Assembly (NCBI GenBank): GCA_937146645.1
Contig: CAKZRQ010000013.1
Coordinates: 371,440-435,439 of the forward strand
DNA from: an uncultured Cyclobacteriaceae bacterium
GTDB lineage: Bacteria > Bacteroidota > Bacteroidia > Cytophagales > Cyclobacteriaceae
Length of the DNA stretch: 64,000 nt
Direction: 5' to 3'
The position numbers and the translations under genes are program-made. This document shows, one piece after another, positions 26,077 to 35,521 of the stretch. Position 1 is the stretch's first letter, and every line of letters begins with the position of its first letter. The notes under the pieces were generated by a model, which searched no databases, was not told the DNA's origin, and was given only the letters and a program-made list of their open reading frames with translations.

Positions 26077-27243
26077 TTACTCTTCACTGAAGCGAAGCTC
26101 GTATCTGGCTAAAATTTCATGAATACCCCTGTATTGCTCCCAGAGTTTTTCATTGTCTTCAGCATTCACATTACACAATATAACCCTACCAATTTTTCTA
26201 TCGGCATTGAATTGGATATCTGTCTGAATACCTGGATCACTTCCTCCATGTCCTATATTTCTGCTTTCTTGACCCATTCCCCAAAAGGCCCTACTCTCAT
26301 CGCTGTCGCCAGGAAGCATAAGTTGAGCAAACTCCGGTTTGAGGTACTTACTTACCCCAGAGTATGCCTTGATCATTTCAGATAAGTAAATAGCCATGTC
26401 TTCGGTGTTCGAATAAAGGCCACCATCAGGATAGGTGATTAGAGAATAGGCAGGAACTTCAAAACCGGCTGGAAAGTAACGCCTGGCCAAGAGGGGTCGA
26501 TTAACAGGATTCAATTTCCAGCTTGTGAATTTCAGGCCCAGGGGTTCAAAAATGTTAGAGCGGCTAAAATCTTCCAAAGTGCTCTCATTTACTATTTCAA
26601 TAATAAGTCCCAGCAATGCGGCATTAAGATTAGAATATTCATTTTCTAAGCCCGGCTTTGCCTTTAAAAAGTTCTTTTTTGCATATCGCTTTCCATCCTT
26701 CGAAAGAATGGAATACAAGAAATCTTGGAGAGAGACTTTCTCATGACTTTGGATGAATCCCAGGAAATCCTCATTGATATTTCCATTCTTCACAAATGAA
26801 TCATCGAGTACATAAGTCTGACCGTAATGCTTGGTGTCTGTAATCGTGGAAGAATGATTTGCCAGGTGTTTGATGAGAATCGGGTCATCCTTGAAATAAG
26901 GATTTTGCACCTCAAATGGCAGAAAATCATTGATGGGAAGATCCATGCTGATTTTCCCTTCCTCGATGGTTTTAGCCAAAGCCAGCCCTACCATTGTTTT
27001 AGAAACAGAGCCCATATTCAGGATGGACTTCGTTGTAAATTCTTTTGGATTTTCCTGATCAGCAAAGCCAAAGGCTTGTTGAAAAAGAATTCCATTTTGG
27101 TCCACCAGAGCAACCGAGAAACCCGGTAAATCTGATGCGTCAAAGTGAGCCTGGAGTTCTTTTTCAAGTGACTCAAGATTACCTTGGGCAAGACAGAAGG
27201 TCGAAGAGAATACTAGAAACAGAAATATGGAGATTCTTTTCAT
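26077..27243 (-). CDS. Serine hydrolase, beta-lactamase/PBP class C family (second copy)
   Basis: 388 residues with signal peptide (MKRISIFLFLVFSSTFCLAQ). Active-site motifs: SVSKT in NMGSVSKTMVG (nucleophile Ser and Lys), YSN in NEYSNLNAAL, and GHGGSDPG in place of KTG. It is only distantly like the copy at 12079-13170. Exported; substrate unknown. Its ATG (27241-27243) directly follows the TAG of the DUF6090 gene, so the two are probably translationally coupled. Confidence 0.85.
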   Translation of the reverse strand: MKRISIFLFLVFSSTFCLAQGNLESLEKELQAHFDASDLPGFSVALVDQNGILFQQAFGFADQENPKEFTTKSILNMGSVSKTMVGLALAKTIEEGKISMDLPINDFLPFEVQNPYFKDDPILIKHLANHSSTITDTKHYGQTYVLDDSFVKNGNINEDFLGFIQSHEKVSLQDFLYSILSKDGKRYAKKNFLKAKPGLENEYSNLNAALLGLIIEIVNESTLEDFSRSNIFEPLGLKFTSWKLNPVNRPLLARRYFPAGFEVPAYSLITYPDGGLYSNTEDMAIYLSEMIKAYSGVSKYLKPEFAQLMLPGDSDESRAFWGMGQESRNIGHGGSDPGIQTDIQFNADRKIGRVILCNVNAEDNEKLWEQYRGIHEILARYELRFSEE

Positions 27244-27987
27244 CTAATTCGAAGCTTGTTCTAATTCTCTGATCAATTCGTGATTGACCTTTTTACCCTG
27301 TTCTAATACACTCAGATAAAAACCCATGGACATTCGCAATTGGGAAAGTATGGGTAAGAATTTTTCTTGATTCATAGCTTCTCTGAGTTTGACAGTGTCG
27401 ACGACTGAAACACCGAGAAATGGGGGGAAAGTACGATCCTCATAATTGAAGACGGCATCGTTGTTCAAAATATTGTTTTCTTCCAGGAAAAATGGTCGAC
27501 TTTGAACTGTAATTAATGCATTGAACTCTTCGGTGGCTTGTCCTACTTGATTCAGATACCTGAAATAGCTGTTGATTTTAGTCCTGATATCTTGGTCTCG
27601 AAGTCGCTCTAGTATTGGTAGATTATTTTTTTGGACCACGGGATTAAATTCAATGTTGCTGACCACAAAGTCAGGGACAAAATTTTTGAACTCACCAGAT
27701 CCATTTTTTATCCTATTGAGCTCAAAAAATGTATCCAGATACAGGTTGTATCGGCTTTCATAGGTATCGAAAAGTACCGAGTCTCTCTTTAGGTCTGTAA
27801 TAATGACTTCATAAATTTCTATTTCTGAAGACTTAAGAACGTTCTCTCTGTTCCAATCATTAATTTTTATGGCAATGAGAATTCCGACTACAACCAACAA
27901 TGTTTCTCCTACAGCATAGATGAGGTATCTGGTAAACTTATTCTCTACCAAAAACTTCCTTCTGGCATTTCTAAAAAATTTGATCAT
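27244..27987 (-). CDS. DUF6090 family membrane protein
   Basis: 247 residues. The N-terminus MIKFFRNARRKFLVENKFTR, a membrane segment YLIYAVGETLLVVVGILIAI (about 21-40) and KINDWNRE match the strongly conserved start of the DUF6090 family of Bacteroidota. The rest is a helical extracytoplasmic domain. Function unknown. It is the first gene of a two-gene unit with the serine hydrolase, with no base between stop and start. ATG start at 27987. Confidence 0.8.
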   Translation of the reverse strand: MIKFFRNARRKFLVENKFTRYLIYAVGETLLVVVGILIAIKINDWNRENVLKSSEIEIYEVIITDLKRDSVLFDTYESRYNLYLDTFFELNRIKNGSGEFKNFVPDFVVSNIEFNPVVQKNNLPILERLRDQDIRTKINSYFRYLNQVGQATEEFNALITVQSRPFFLEENNILNNDAVFNYEDRTFPPFLGVSVVDTVKLREAMNQEKFLPILSQLRMSMGFYLSVLEQGKKVNHELIRELEQASN

Positions 27988-28089
27988 AATCTATCGTCGA
28001 TGAAAATGAATTCAAGTTTGGATTCCCTCCGAGGAATATAATGTACAAAAATTCTTTGAGGCGAAACGTTGCCAGCCGGTAAGCGGGAA

Positions 28090-29535
28090 TTAGCGGAATT
28101 TCAGGATTCCATCCTCGATAGCTTCCTTACCAAGAGTTTTCCTATCCTTGATGTAATTCTGGTCTAGCTTCCAGGGATGTTTTTTGCCTTGCTTTGGTAG
28201 CTTGTCTAGGGATCTTTGGATATAGCCGGAGGTGAAATCAATTACTGGTGCTGTATCCATATCTTCTTCTGAAAGTGCCGGATAACAGACCTGAAGGTTG
28301 TTTTCCTCCATATGATTGAGTAATCGACAAAGATATCTACATACCAAATCAGCCTTCAAAGTCCATGCAGCATTCGTATAGCCAATGATGGCAAGAGCAT
28401 TGGGAAGATCTTGTACCATGGCACCTTTGTACTGGAGCTTCGAGCTAATGTCGAAAGGTTCATTATCTACACGTATGTCAATCCCGCCTATTAGCTTCAA
28501 CTTTAAGCCGGTGGCTGAAATAATTAAATCGGCCTTTAGCTCTTTACCATTTTTGAGTAAGATTCCTTCTTCGGTGAACGTGTCGATATGCGCGGTCACC
28601 ATGGTGCAATCTCCCTTTTGAATCGAAAGGAATAAGTCATTATCAGGGACTGAGCAAAGCCTTTCATCCCAGGGATTATATCGGGGATTAAAGTGAGTAT
28701 CCACATCGAAATCTTTCCCTAAAACCTTCCGGATTCTTCCTTTCACGAAATCCTTAACCTTTTCAGGCTTTTGTTTTGACATCCGATAGAGGTAATTGCT
28801 CAGCAGAATATTTTTCCATCTGGAAACAGAGTGTGCCGCCTTAGCCGGTAAAAGTTTGTGAGCTACTTTTGCAAAAGGGTCATGGAGCGGTTGGCTCAGG
28901 ATGTAGGATGGAGAACGCTGAAGCATGGTCACATGCTTGGTTTTATCAGCTATAGATGGGATCAATGTAACCGCTGTAGCTCCACTGCCTATGACAATAA
29001 CTTCCTTGTCCTCATAGTCTATGTCATCCGTCCATTTTTGTGGGTGGACGAATCTTCCTTTGAAGTTTTCAAGTCCCTTGTACTCCGGAGTATACCCCTC
29101 ATCATAATCGTAATAACCTGTACCGAAAACCAGAAAGTTGCAGGTCACCTTTATAGGTTCTTCTGAGTGGTTGTTTTGACCGCAAACGGTCCAAAGCTTT
29201 TCTTCGGAAGACCAATTCAAGCTCTTGATTGGACTCTGGTATTGAATGAATTCTTCGATTCCATATTCGTCTACAGTTTCCCGGAGATATTTCATGATGG
29301 TTTCAGCATCAGAAATAGACTTGTTAAACGTCCAGGGCTTAAACGAATAGGAGAAAGTATGCATATCCGAGTCAGACCGAATCCCCGGATACTTGAATAA
29401 ATCCCAGGTGCCACCAATAGTATGTCTAGCTTCAAAAATCTTAAAAGACTTCTTGGGACAGTTCATTTTCAGATGACAGGCTGCGTCTATACCTGAAAGT
29501 CCAGCACCTATGATGATTAAATCGTAATGCTCCAC
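28090..29535 (-). CDS. Flavin-containing monooxygenase, Baeyer-Villiger type
   Basis: 481 residues. FAD site GAGLSG at residues 10-15, IGGTWDLFKYPGIRSDSDMH typical of the NAD(P)/FAD monooxygenases, the Baeyer-Villiger fingerprint FKGRFVHPQKW (FxGxxxHxxxW), and an NADPH site VIVIGSGATAV. It should insert oxygen into a ketone or oxidise a soft heteroatom using NADPH and O2; substrate unknown. The start is GTG at 29535, 3 bases after the stop of the SDR gene, so the two enzymes are almost surely co-expressed and may act on the same alcohol/ketone pathway (inference). Confidence 0.85.
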   Translation of the reverse strand: MEHYDLIIIGAGLSGIDAACHLKMNCPKKSFKIFEARHTIGGTWDLFKYPGIRSDSDMHTFSYSFKPWTFNKSISDAETIMKYLRETVDEYGIEEFIQYQSPIKSLNWSSEEKLWTVCGQNNHSEEPIKVTCNFLVFGTGYYDYDEGYTPEYKGLENFKGRFVHPQKWTDDIDYEDKEVIVIGSGATAVTLIPSIADKTKHVTMLQRSPSYILSQPLHDPFAKVAHKLLPAKAAHSVSRWKNILLSNYLYRMSKQKPEKVKDFVKGRIRKVLGKDFDVDTHFNPRYNPWDERLCSVPDNDLFLSIQKGDCTMVTAHIDTFTEEGILLKNGKELKADLIISATGLKLKLIGGIDIRVDNEPFDISSKLQYKGAMVQDLPNALAIIGYTNAAWTLKADLVCRYLCRLLNHMEENNLQVCYPALSEEDMDTAPVIDFTSGYIQRSLDKLPKQGKKHPWKLDQNYIKDRKTLGKEAIEDGILKFR

Positions 29536-29538
29536 TTA

Positions 29539-30357
29539 CTAAAGGGATTTTAAGAAAGTTTTATAGTGATTTGGGTCTAGGATTCTTTTAGCTTCCTTCC
29601 AGATAAGTTTGTTGGCCCAATTTTGAGGAATAAAATTCGATGCGAACCAAAGCCTGGACGAATCGGAACCATAAACGATTTTGGCTTTCTTTTTTTGAAT
29701 ACCTGAGATTATACTTTTTGCCATATCGTTGGGATTAGTTCGAAGTAATTTTTTCACCAATTCCTGATTGGGATTGTTTCTACCAATTCTGGTATTGATT
29801 CCACCGGGATGAACGCAGTGAATAGTGATCGGAGAATCATAGAATTCGACTGCTAAGGATTCTGTAAAGCCACGGACAGCGAATTTACTGGCGCAGTAAT
29901 CTGAATTATTCGGCATACCAACGAGTCCAAAAACGCTGGAAATATTCACCATCGCTCCAGAATTTTTCTCCACCATTTGAGGTAGAAAGGCTCGACATCC
30001 GTGTAGAACTCCAAAAAAATTTACTTCCATCACTCGCCTATAATCTTCTTCCTTAATTAGATACCCAGGCAGGTCGACTCCAGAAATTCCAGCATTATTT
30101 ATCACTATATCCGCCAAACCAATTTCTTTTTTCACTTGATCAGCAAATGAATCCATCGATGTTCTATCAGACACATCGAAATCTTTGACTAAGGAAACTT
30201 GAATTCCCTTGTTTTCAAGGATAGAAACGGTTTTGTATAGATCTTCTTTTGCATAGTCGTTCAATACAAGCTTTGCTCCAAGAATTCCAAATTCCTCAGC
30301 AAGGGCGCGGCCTATTCCCGAACCAGCACCTGTGATAACCACAATTTTGTCTTTCAT
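29539..30357 (-). CDS. Short-chain dehydrogenase/reductase
   Basis: 272 residues of classical SDR form: cofactor motif TGAGSGIGRAL (residues 9-19), structural NNAGISG, catalytic Ser in MVNISSVFG and YCASK (Tyr and Lys). Likely interconverts an alcohol and ketone. It sits directly upstream of the Baeyer-Villiger-type monooxygenase with 3 bases between, a pairing in which the SDR makes the ketone that the monooxygenase consumes (inference). ATG start at 30357. Confidence 0.9.
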   Translation of the reverse strand: MKDKIVVITGAGSGIGRALAEEFGILGAKLVLNDYAKEDLYKTVSILENKGIQVSLVKDFDVSDRTSMDSFADQVKKEIGLADIVINNAGISGVDLPGYLIKEEDYRRVMEVNFFGVLHGCRAFLPQMVEKNSGAMVNISSVFGLVGMPNNSDYCASKFAVRGFTESLAVEFYDSPITIHCVHPGGINTRIGRNNPNQELVKKLLRTNPNDMAKSIISGIQKKKAKIVYGSDSSRLWFASNFIPQNWANKLIWKEAKRILDPNHYKTFLKSL

Positions 30358-30427
30358 ACTTTGGGTGAATCAAAATAGAATATGGTCAAAAGAATTAGAA
30401 ATCTAAAAGGTGGCGTATTGAAAACAA

Positions 30428-30458
30428 AAACCCCAATCGATAACCGATTGGGGTTTTA
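30428..30458 (-). terminator. Strong intrinsic terminator closing the kinase/amidohydrolase region
   Basis: A 13-bp stem, AAAACCCCAATCG with CGATTGGGGTTTT, around a 5-base loop. It lies 16 bases after the amidohydrolase stop and has T-runs on both sides, so it can work in either direction; the SDR gene below reads away from it. Confidence 0.9.
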
Positions 30459-30474
30459 TTTTCTGAGAATTTAA

Positions 30475-33400
30475 CTATTGTAATTCAGTAGTAACTTTTG
30501 GAGATTCCTTTGTCCAAGGACCCACATCAAGCTTACGTGGATTGGGAAGAAGTTCATCGAGGGTGTTCCCATCATATAATCTTCCATTTTTCACCACATG
30601 AGTAATGGTGTTCGTATTTCGAATATTGTCAAGAGGATTACTATCCATGATTACAAGGTCAGCCAACTTTCCTGCTTCAATACTTCCTAACTCTTTGTCA
30701 AGGCCCAGCGCCTCAGCACCTAGAATTGTGGCAGTTTTCAAAGCATTCATGGGGCTCATACCCCCGCTAGCTACTGCCCAGAGCTCCCAGTGGTAACCAA
30801 GTCCCTGAAGCTGTCCATGTGACCCGACTCCTGCCAGGCCCCCTGCCTCAACCATATCATTGATTCCTTGGGCATGTAATGGGTACACATGGTCTTCAGG
30901 CGAGAACCACCCTCCCAGTCCACCAGCCCTCCTTCGGGCTTTAGAATTCAATTCGTTGTATGGGGTAAAGCGAGCAAGTTTTTCATCACCCAATGGGCTT
31001 TCCATGGTATAGAAATAGTTTTCGGCCCAAGGTCCCCCATAAGCCACCAAAAGGGTAGGTGTCACAGCCATCTTACTGTCCGCAATTACCTTTACCAAAT
31101 CACCATAGATCGGATGAATTGGGATGGCGTGTTCATGTCCAGGGTATCCGTCAATTAGCTGAGTTACATTTAGCTTATAATCGAGACCACCTTCAGTAGT
31201 AGGCATGAGTTCCTGCTCTTTTGCAGCCATTATGATCCATTGTCTGTGTTGTCTATTGCCTACCAGATACATTTTGATGTACTGCGTATTATAGTATTTG
31301 CTATACTGTTTTAGAATGTTTTTGGTCTGTTCCAATGACTTTAGATTGTACATCCAGAAACCAACTCCAGGGCCAGTAGAGTAGACTCTTGGTCCTGGGA
31401 CCATTCCTGATTCGACCATATCCGCATAGGTCAAAACATCTGTGGTGGCTGTCTGAGGATCACGAGTGGTGGTGACACCATAAGCTAGATTTGCTGCATA
31501 AATCCATACCGAGTTTTTATGTATTCCCCATGTAGGCCACATATGCGCATGGGTATCTATAAACCCTGGAGTAATCGTTTTTCCAGAGACATCCACAACT
31601 TCGGCACCTCCAGCATCAAGAGATCCTGTCTTTCCAACGGCTTTGATTCTATTGTTTTCGATGAGAATATCTCCATTCTCGATCACCTCTTCACCATTCA
31701 TGGTTACCAGCCTGGCATTCTGCAAAAGAATAGCACCGTCAGGAGTGTCCTTCGCAAAGTAAACTTTGACTTGATTTTCTTCAGGAGAATATTTCTCCAG
31801 CTTCTTTTGCTCGGCTTTGAAAATACTGTCAGCCTTGGCTTTTTCTTTATCCTTTTTAAATAAGTCAGCGATGCGCTTCTTTTCAGCTTTCGCCAATGAA
31901 TCGGCTAGCTTCACGGCCTCTTCTCCCTGAGCTTTGAGCGTTGCAACACTATCAGCGTCAGCAAGCATTTTAGCTTTTTTAGCTGCTTTGACAGAGTCTT
32001 CCAAAGTTTCAGCTCTTGTCAGGTCATAAACCCAATGTCCATTACCCAGTGACCAATGAACCTTTTCTCCATTTGCTTCCCATGATGGCCATTCACCACC
32101 TATTTCGGTTAATTGTCTAGAAGGAAAAGCGCTTGATGATGGATTTCCAACGTTGATACTAGCGGGTTTTCCAGCCTTAGGAATGGTAATCACATATACA
32201 TTGTTGTTTACTTGTGCCAGCGCCTTATTTCCTACAGGAGCCATGAAAATTGTACTGGCACTAGATGCCTGAGGCCTTGGCTCTCTGGAACTAGCCCCTT
32301 CAGGTAGCATGCAGTAATTAACGGCATCCGCCTTAGATCTTGGTAGTCCCATAACATATTCGACCGTTCCTTCCTCGGTAGTCACGCTATGGCCATGATC
32401 TTCATGGCCATCAGCCACGGTCCCAAACGTTGTGATGCCTGTGATTTTGGCGTAGACCTTTTCATCCGTGCCATCCCATTTCACGGAAAGAAGTTGACCG
32501 CCGCCCTTGTTTAAAAAGACTCTTGAGGTGTCTTTAGTAAAGTGTACATTGCCATAATTTCCAGCAGGCATGATGTGTCGAGCATCACCACCACTTGAAG
32601 GAAGCCACATCAGCTCGGCTTCTGATCCTGAGAATCCGGGACCTTCCGCATTTTTAAGAACCCTTCTTGGCCCTTTGAAAAAGGCAATTCTATTATCATG
32701 ACTCCATGCTGGTTGTAAATAGACTCCTGGATCAGAACTTAGTTTGGAAACATTGCCCCCAAGACTGGTTTTGTAAAGCGCTCCTCCATCATTCTCATCC
32801 CAGGTGACAAATGCTAATTCATTTCCATTGGGGCTCCATGCTGGCATTGCCTCAGTGAATTCATTTGATGTAATTCTCTTGGGAGTACCATCTGGGTAAT
32901 CCATAACATACAACCTGTTAAGTGCAGTGAATGCCAATTTTGAACCATCAGGAGAGGGGACAGCATCGCGAATTTGAGTGACAAGGGCATGGGTTGTGTC
33001 TTTGACTTCATAATTGAAATATAGTCTTGGGCCCATTGCCAGCTCCACATCTACCTCAAATGGGATTTCGTAAGCCTCCCCAGAACCAATGTCAATCTTC
33101 CAGATTTTGCCTCCGTAGGAGGTTATGAAATGTTTACTGTCTGGCGTAAATGAGCTTGCGGGTAAAACCCCCTGTGGAGCTATTGATTCCTGATCGTCGC
33201 GCTGAACAGGATAAGCTAACCACCTTTCATCGCCTGATTCAAGATCACGAACTACCAATCCTGTTTTGTTTTTCCATCGTGAACCATAAACCATCCACTT
33301 ACCATCATTGCTCAGGGTAGGGGTAAATGCTGAACCATACCTTGTGGAAATACTGGTGACCTGACCTTTGTCAAAGTCATAAGTTCCTAACTGATATTGA

Positions 33401-34068
33401 GGCAATAATGCATTGTAATTCCAAGAGCCATTACGATGAGAGAAATAAACTTTTTCTCCATCCGGACTGACTACCGGATCAATGGTTTTGAAAGAAGAAG
33501 AGCCGGTGACTAGCTGAATGCCACCCCCACCGTCTTTGTGATACATCCAAAGTTTTGGAATTCTTCGTCCCTTACTGACTACGATGTATTCACCATCTGG
33601 AGTCCATGCAGCCCCAGGTACATCCCCCTTTTTATCCTTTGTTATCTGCACTGTATCTTTTTTCACCATGTCGATATACCAGAGATTATCGCTTCCGGCA
33701 CGATCAGAGGTGAAAAGAATTTTTTCTCCATCCGGGGAAAACCTTGGGTGCGTTTCGTAGGCCATGCCTTTTGTGATAGCCGTGGCTTTTCCACCTGCCA
33801 GGGGAATGGTATAAATATCTCCTAATAGATCGAAAGCTATGGTTTCTCCATCTGGGCTCACATCGATGCTCATCCAGGTGCCTTCGTTTGTACTGAATTT
33901 CATTTCCCTTTCGGGCTTTAGGGGCAAATCCTTGAATTTAGGATAGTTAAGAGAATCCTTCTTTGTACTATCTGCTTGAAGTAATAGTTCGATGGTCGTA
34001 CTATTTGCTAAGACTGAAGTAGAGATAAGAATCCCAGCCATTAGCATGGAAAGAAGATACTTTTTCAT
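30475..34068 (-). CDS. Secreted TolB-like propeller fused to amidohydrolase
   Basis: 1197 residues with signal peptide (to about residue 22, SVLAN). Residues ~55-660 hold TolB/PD40 propeller blades (SPDGETIAFDLLGDIY, RFSPDGEKILFTSDRAG, AWTPDGEYIVVS). A charged helical linker (about 690-765, rich in Lys/Ala/Glu) leads to an amidohydrolase domain beginning VSGKTITPGFIDTHAHMWP, with further His-bearing segments GYPGHEHAIPIHP and GVGSHGQ and the end GSIEAGKLADLVIMDSNPL. It is a metal-dependent hydrolase of the large Bacteroidota amidohydrolase/propeller type; substrate unknown. It starts 26 bases after the receiver-cyclase gene with no terminator between, so kinase-cluster transcripts can run into it. 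Confidence 0.85.
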   Translation of the reverse strand: MKKYLLSMLMAGILISTSVLANSTTIELLLQADSTKKDSLNYPKFKDLPLKPEREMKFSTNEGTWMSIDVSPDGETIAFDLLGDIYTIPLAGGKATAITKGMAYETHPRFSPDGEKILFTSDRAGSDNLWYIDMVKKDTVQITKDKKGDVPGAAWTPDGEYIVVSKGRRIPKLWMYHKDGGGGIQLVTGSSSFKTIDPVVSPDGEKVYFSHRNGSWNYNALLPQYQLGTYDFDKGQVTSISTRYGSAFTPTLSNDGKWMVYGSRWKNKTGLVVRDLESGDERWLAYPVQRDDQESIAPQGVLPASSFTPDSKHFITSYGGKIWKIDIGSGEAYEIPFEVDVELAMGPRLYFNYEVKDTTHALVTQIRDAVPSPDGSKLAFTALNRLYVMDYPDGTPKRITSNEFTEAMPAWSPNGNELAFVTWDENDGGALYKTSLGGNVSKLSSDPGVYLQPAWSHDNRIAFFKGPRRVLKNAEGPGFSGSEAELMWLPSSGGDARHIMPAGNYGNVHFTKDTSRVFLNKGGGQLLSVKWDGTDEKVYAKITGITTFGTVADGHEDHGHSVTTEEGTVEYVMGLPRSKADAVNYCMLPEGASSREPRPQASSASTIFMAPVGNKALAQVNNNVYVITIPKAGKPASINVGNPSSSAFPSRQLTEIGGEWPSWEANGEKVHWSLGNGHWVYDLTRAETLEDSVKAAKKAKMLADADSVATLKAQGEEAVKLADSLAKAEKKRIADLFKKDKEKAKADSIFKAEQKKLEKYSPEENQVKVYFAKDTPDGAILLQNARLVTMNGEEVIENGDILIENNRIKAVGKTGSLDAGGAEVVDVSGKTITPGFIDTHAHMWPTWGIHKNSVWIYAANLAYGVTTTRDPQTATTDVLTYADMVESGMVPGPRVYSTGPGVGFWMYNLKSLEQTKNILKQYSKYYNTQYIKMYLVGNRQHRQWIIMAAKEQELMPTTEGGLDYKLNVTQLIDGYPGHEHAIPIHPIYGDLVKVIADSKMAVTPTLLVAYGGPWAENYFYTMESPLGDEKLARFTPYNELNSKARRRAGGLGGWFSPEDHVYPLHAQGINDMVEAGGLAGVGSHGQLQGLGYHWELWAVASGGMSPMNALKTATILGAEALGLDKELGSIEAGKLADLVIMDSNPLDNIRNTNTITHVVKNGRLYDGNTLDELLPNPRKLDVGPWTKESPKVTTELQ

Positions 34069-34094
34069 GTTGGGGTAAGGTTAAGGGGTGGTGT

Positions 34095-35141
34095 TTAAGA
34101 TATCACCTCGTAGACGGTGACGGGATTAGCTTTATTTTTCAGGGTGAAAACACCTATTTTTTCGAAATTAAAGGCGTCTGGTATTTGTTCCTGATATTTT
34201 TCAAGAATTAGAATTTGGCCTGGATTGGCTTTGGATTGTAGTCTCGCTGCAACATTTACGGTATCTCCTATGACAGTATAGTCCAGTCTTTTCAGAGATA
34301 TAGATCCGATATTTCCAGAAACCATTTCACCATAGTTTATCCCAATGGACACTTTTGGGCGGAAGCCTGATTCTTCAAACTCTGGCATATCATTCATTTT
34401 ATCTCTAATGGATAGAGATGTTTCCACGGCCCTCTCGCGTGCATTTTCGCCTTGAAAGACGGCCATAACTGCGTCCCCAATAAATTTGTCAATACTTCCT
34501 TCTCTTGCGATTATTTCTTTGACCATCAGGTCAAAATAGTTGTTCAAAAGGCCCACAACTGTATTCGGAGATTCGTTTTCAGAGATAGCGGTAAAGCCGC
34601 AGAGATCTATAAATGCTACTGCAGCCTCGATATTTTCATTTTTCATGATCTCGGTCTCTATGGAGGGACCTCCCATGAAGCTCAGGACATTTTCATCCAC
34701 ATACATCTTAAGGATGTCATTTTCCTTGATGGCTTTAAGATTGGACTTAATTTGAGTGACGTATTGAATGGTTTTGTCGATAGTAATTTCCAAATCCTGA
34801 AAATCTACCGGCTTCGTGATAAAGTCAAAAGCGCCCAAGTTCATAGCGACACGGATATTTTCCATATCTCCATAGGCAGAGATAATCACCGTCTTGAGTA
34901 AGGAGTATTTTTCTTTGACGCGGGATAGGAGAGTAAGTCCATCCATCTCAGGCATATTGATATCACTGAGGATCATATCCACATCCGGATTTGCTTCAAG
35001 ATGCTCCAAGGCAATCCTCCCATTCAAAGCGAAAAGGAAATCGAATTCTCCGGATCGGATTTTCTTTCTGAACTTCTGTTTGATCAGAACTTCTAAATCC
35101 GGTTCGTCATCTACTACCAGTATTTTTACCGCGCTGGACAT
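34095..35141 (-). CDS. Response regulator fused to class III nucleotide cyclase
   Basis: 348 residues. Receiver domain 5-125: acidic pocket VVDDE, phospho-acceptor Asp60 (LSDINMPEMDG), SAYGD switch and Lys110 (TKPVDF). A short linker leads to a class III cyclase domain (about 170-345) in which all six catalytic positions can be placed: metal-binding Asp179 (FIDLCGFT) and Asp223 (IGDAVMAVF), base-binding Lys219 and Thr289 (LDYTV), transition-state Asn296 and Arg300 (TVNVAARL). The Lys/Thr pair favours ATP, so cAMP is the likely product. Its ATG follows the neighbouring regulator by 3 bases. With no receiver or DNA-binding domain on the nearby kinases, this is the best candidate for their output (inference). 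Confidence 0.9.
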   Translation of the reverse strand: MSSAVKILVVDDEPDLEVLIKQKFRKKIRSGEFDFLFALNGRIALEHLEANPDVDMILSDINMPEMDGLTLLSRVKEKYSLLKTVIISAYGDMENIRVAMNLGAFDFITKPVDFQDLEITIDKTIQYVTQIKSNLKAIKENDILKMYVDENVLSFMGGPSIETEIMKNENIEAAVAFIDLCGFTAISENESPNTVVGLLNNYFDLMVKEIIAREGSIDKFIGDAVMAVFQGENARERAVETSLSIRDKMNDMPEFEESGFRPKVSIGINYGEMVSGNIGSISLKRLDYTVIGDTVNVAARLQSKANPGQILILEKYQEQIPDAFNFEKIGVFTLKNKANPVTVYEVIS

Positions 35142-35144
35142 GAA

Positions 35145-35519
35145 TTAATTGATCAGATCATTGATTTCCTTTCTCAGGGAATCAAAATCGATGGGTTTTG
35201 TAAAAAATTCTTTGGCTCCTGATTTCTTCGCCTTATCATAATTTTCGCTATCGCCGTAAGCAGAGATCATACTGACCTGAATTTTTGGAAAGTCCTTTTT
35301 TACCCTATCCAGTAATTCTAGCCCTGTCATTCCAGGCATATTGATGTCGGAAAACATATACATCACTTCAGGCGGATCGTCATTTGCGAGAATTTCGAGC
35401 GCTTCAGATCCAGAAAAAGCAAACACTAAATCTATGGCTCCACTCCTGATTTCTCGTCGAAACTTCTGTCGAAAAAGTAACTCGACATCCTTCTCATCAT
35501 CTACGATTAAAATTTTCAT
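35145..35519 (-). CDS. Single-domain response regulator
   Basis: 124 residues, only a receiver domain: LIVDDE, phospho-acceptor Asp58 in FSDINMPG, SAYGD and Lys108 in FTKPIDF. The N-terminal part (LLFRQKFRREIRSG) closely matches the receiver of the cyclase next door (LIKQKFRKKIRSG), so the two are sister copies. With no output domain it may act as a phosphate sink, a shuttle, or bind a partner. It lies 2 bases after the stop of the first kinase gene upstream and 3 bases before the cyclase gene. Confidence 0.9.
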   Translation of the reverse strand: MKILIVDDEKDVELLFRQKFRREIRSGAIDLVFAFSGSEALEILANDDPPEVMYMFSDINMPGMTGLELLDRVKKDFPKIQVSMISAYGDSENYDKAKKSGAKEFFTKPIDFDSLRKEINDLIN

Positions 35520-35521
35520 AA

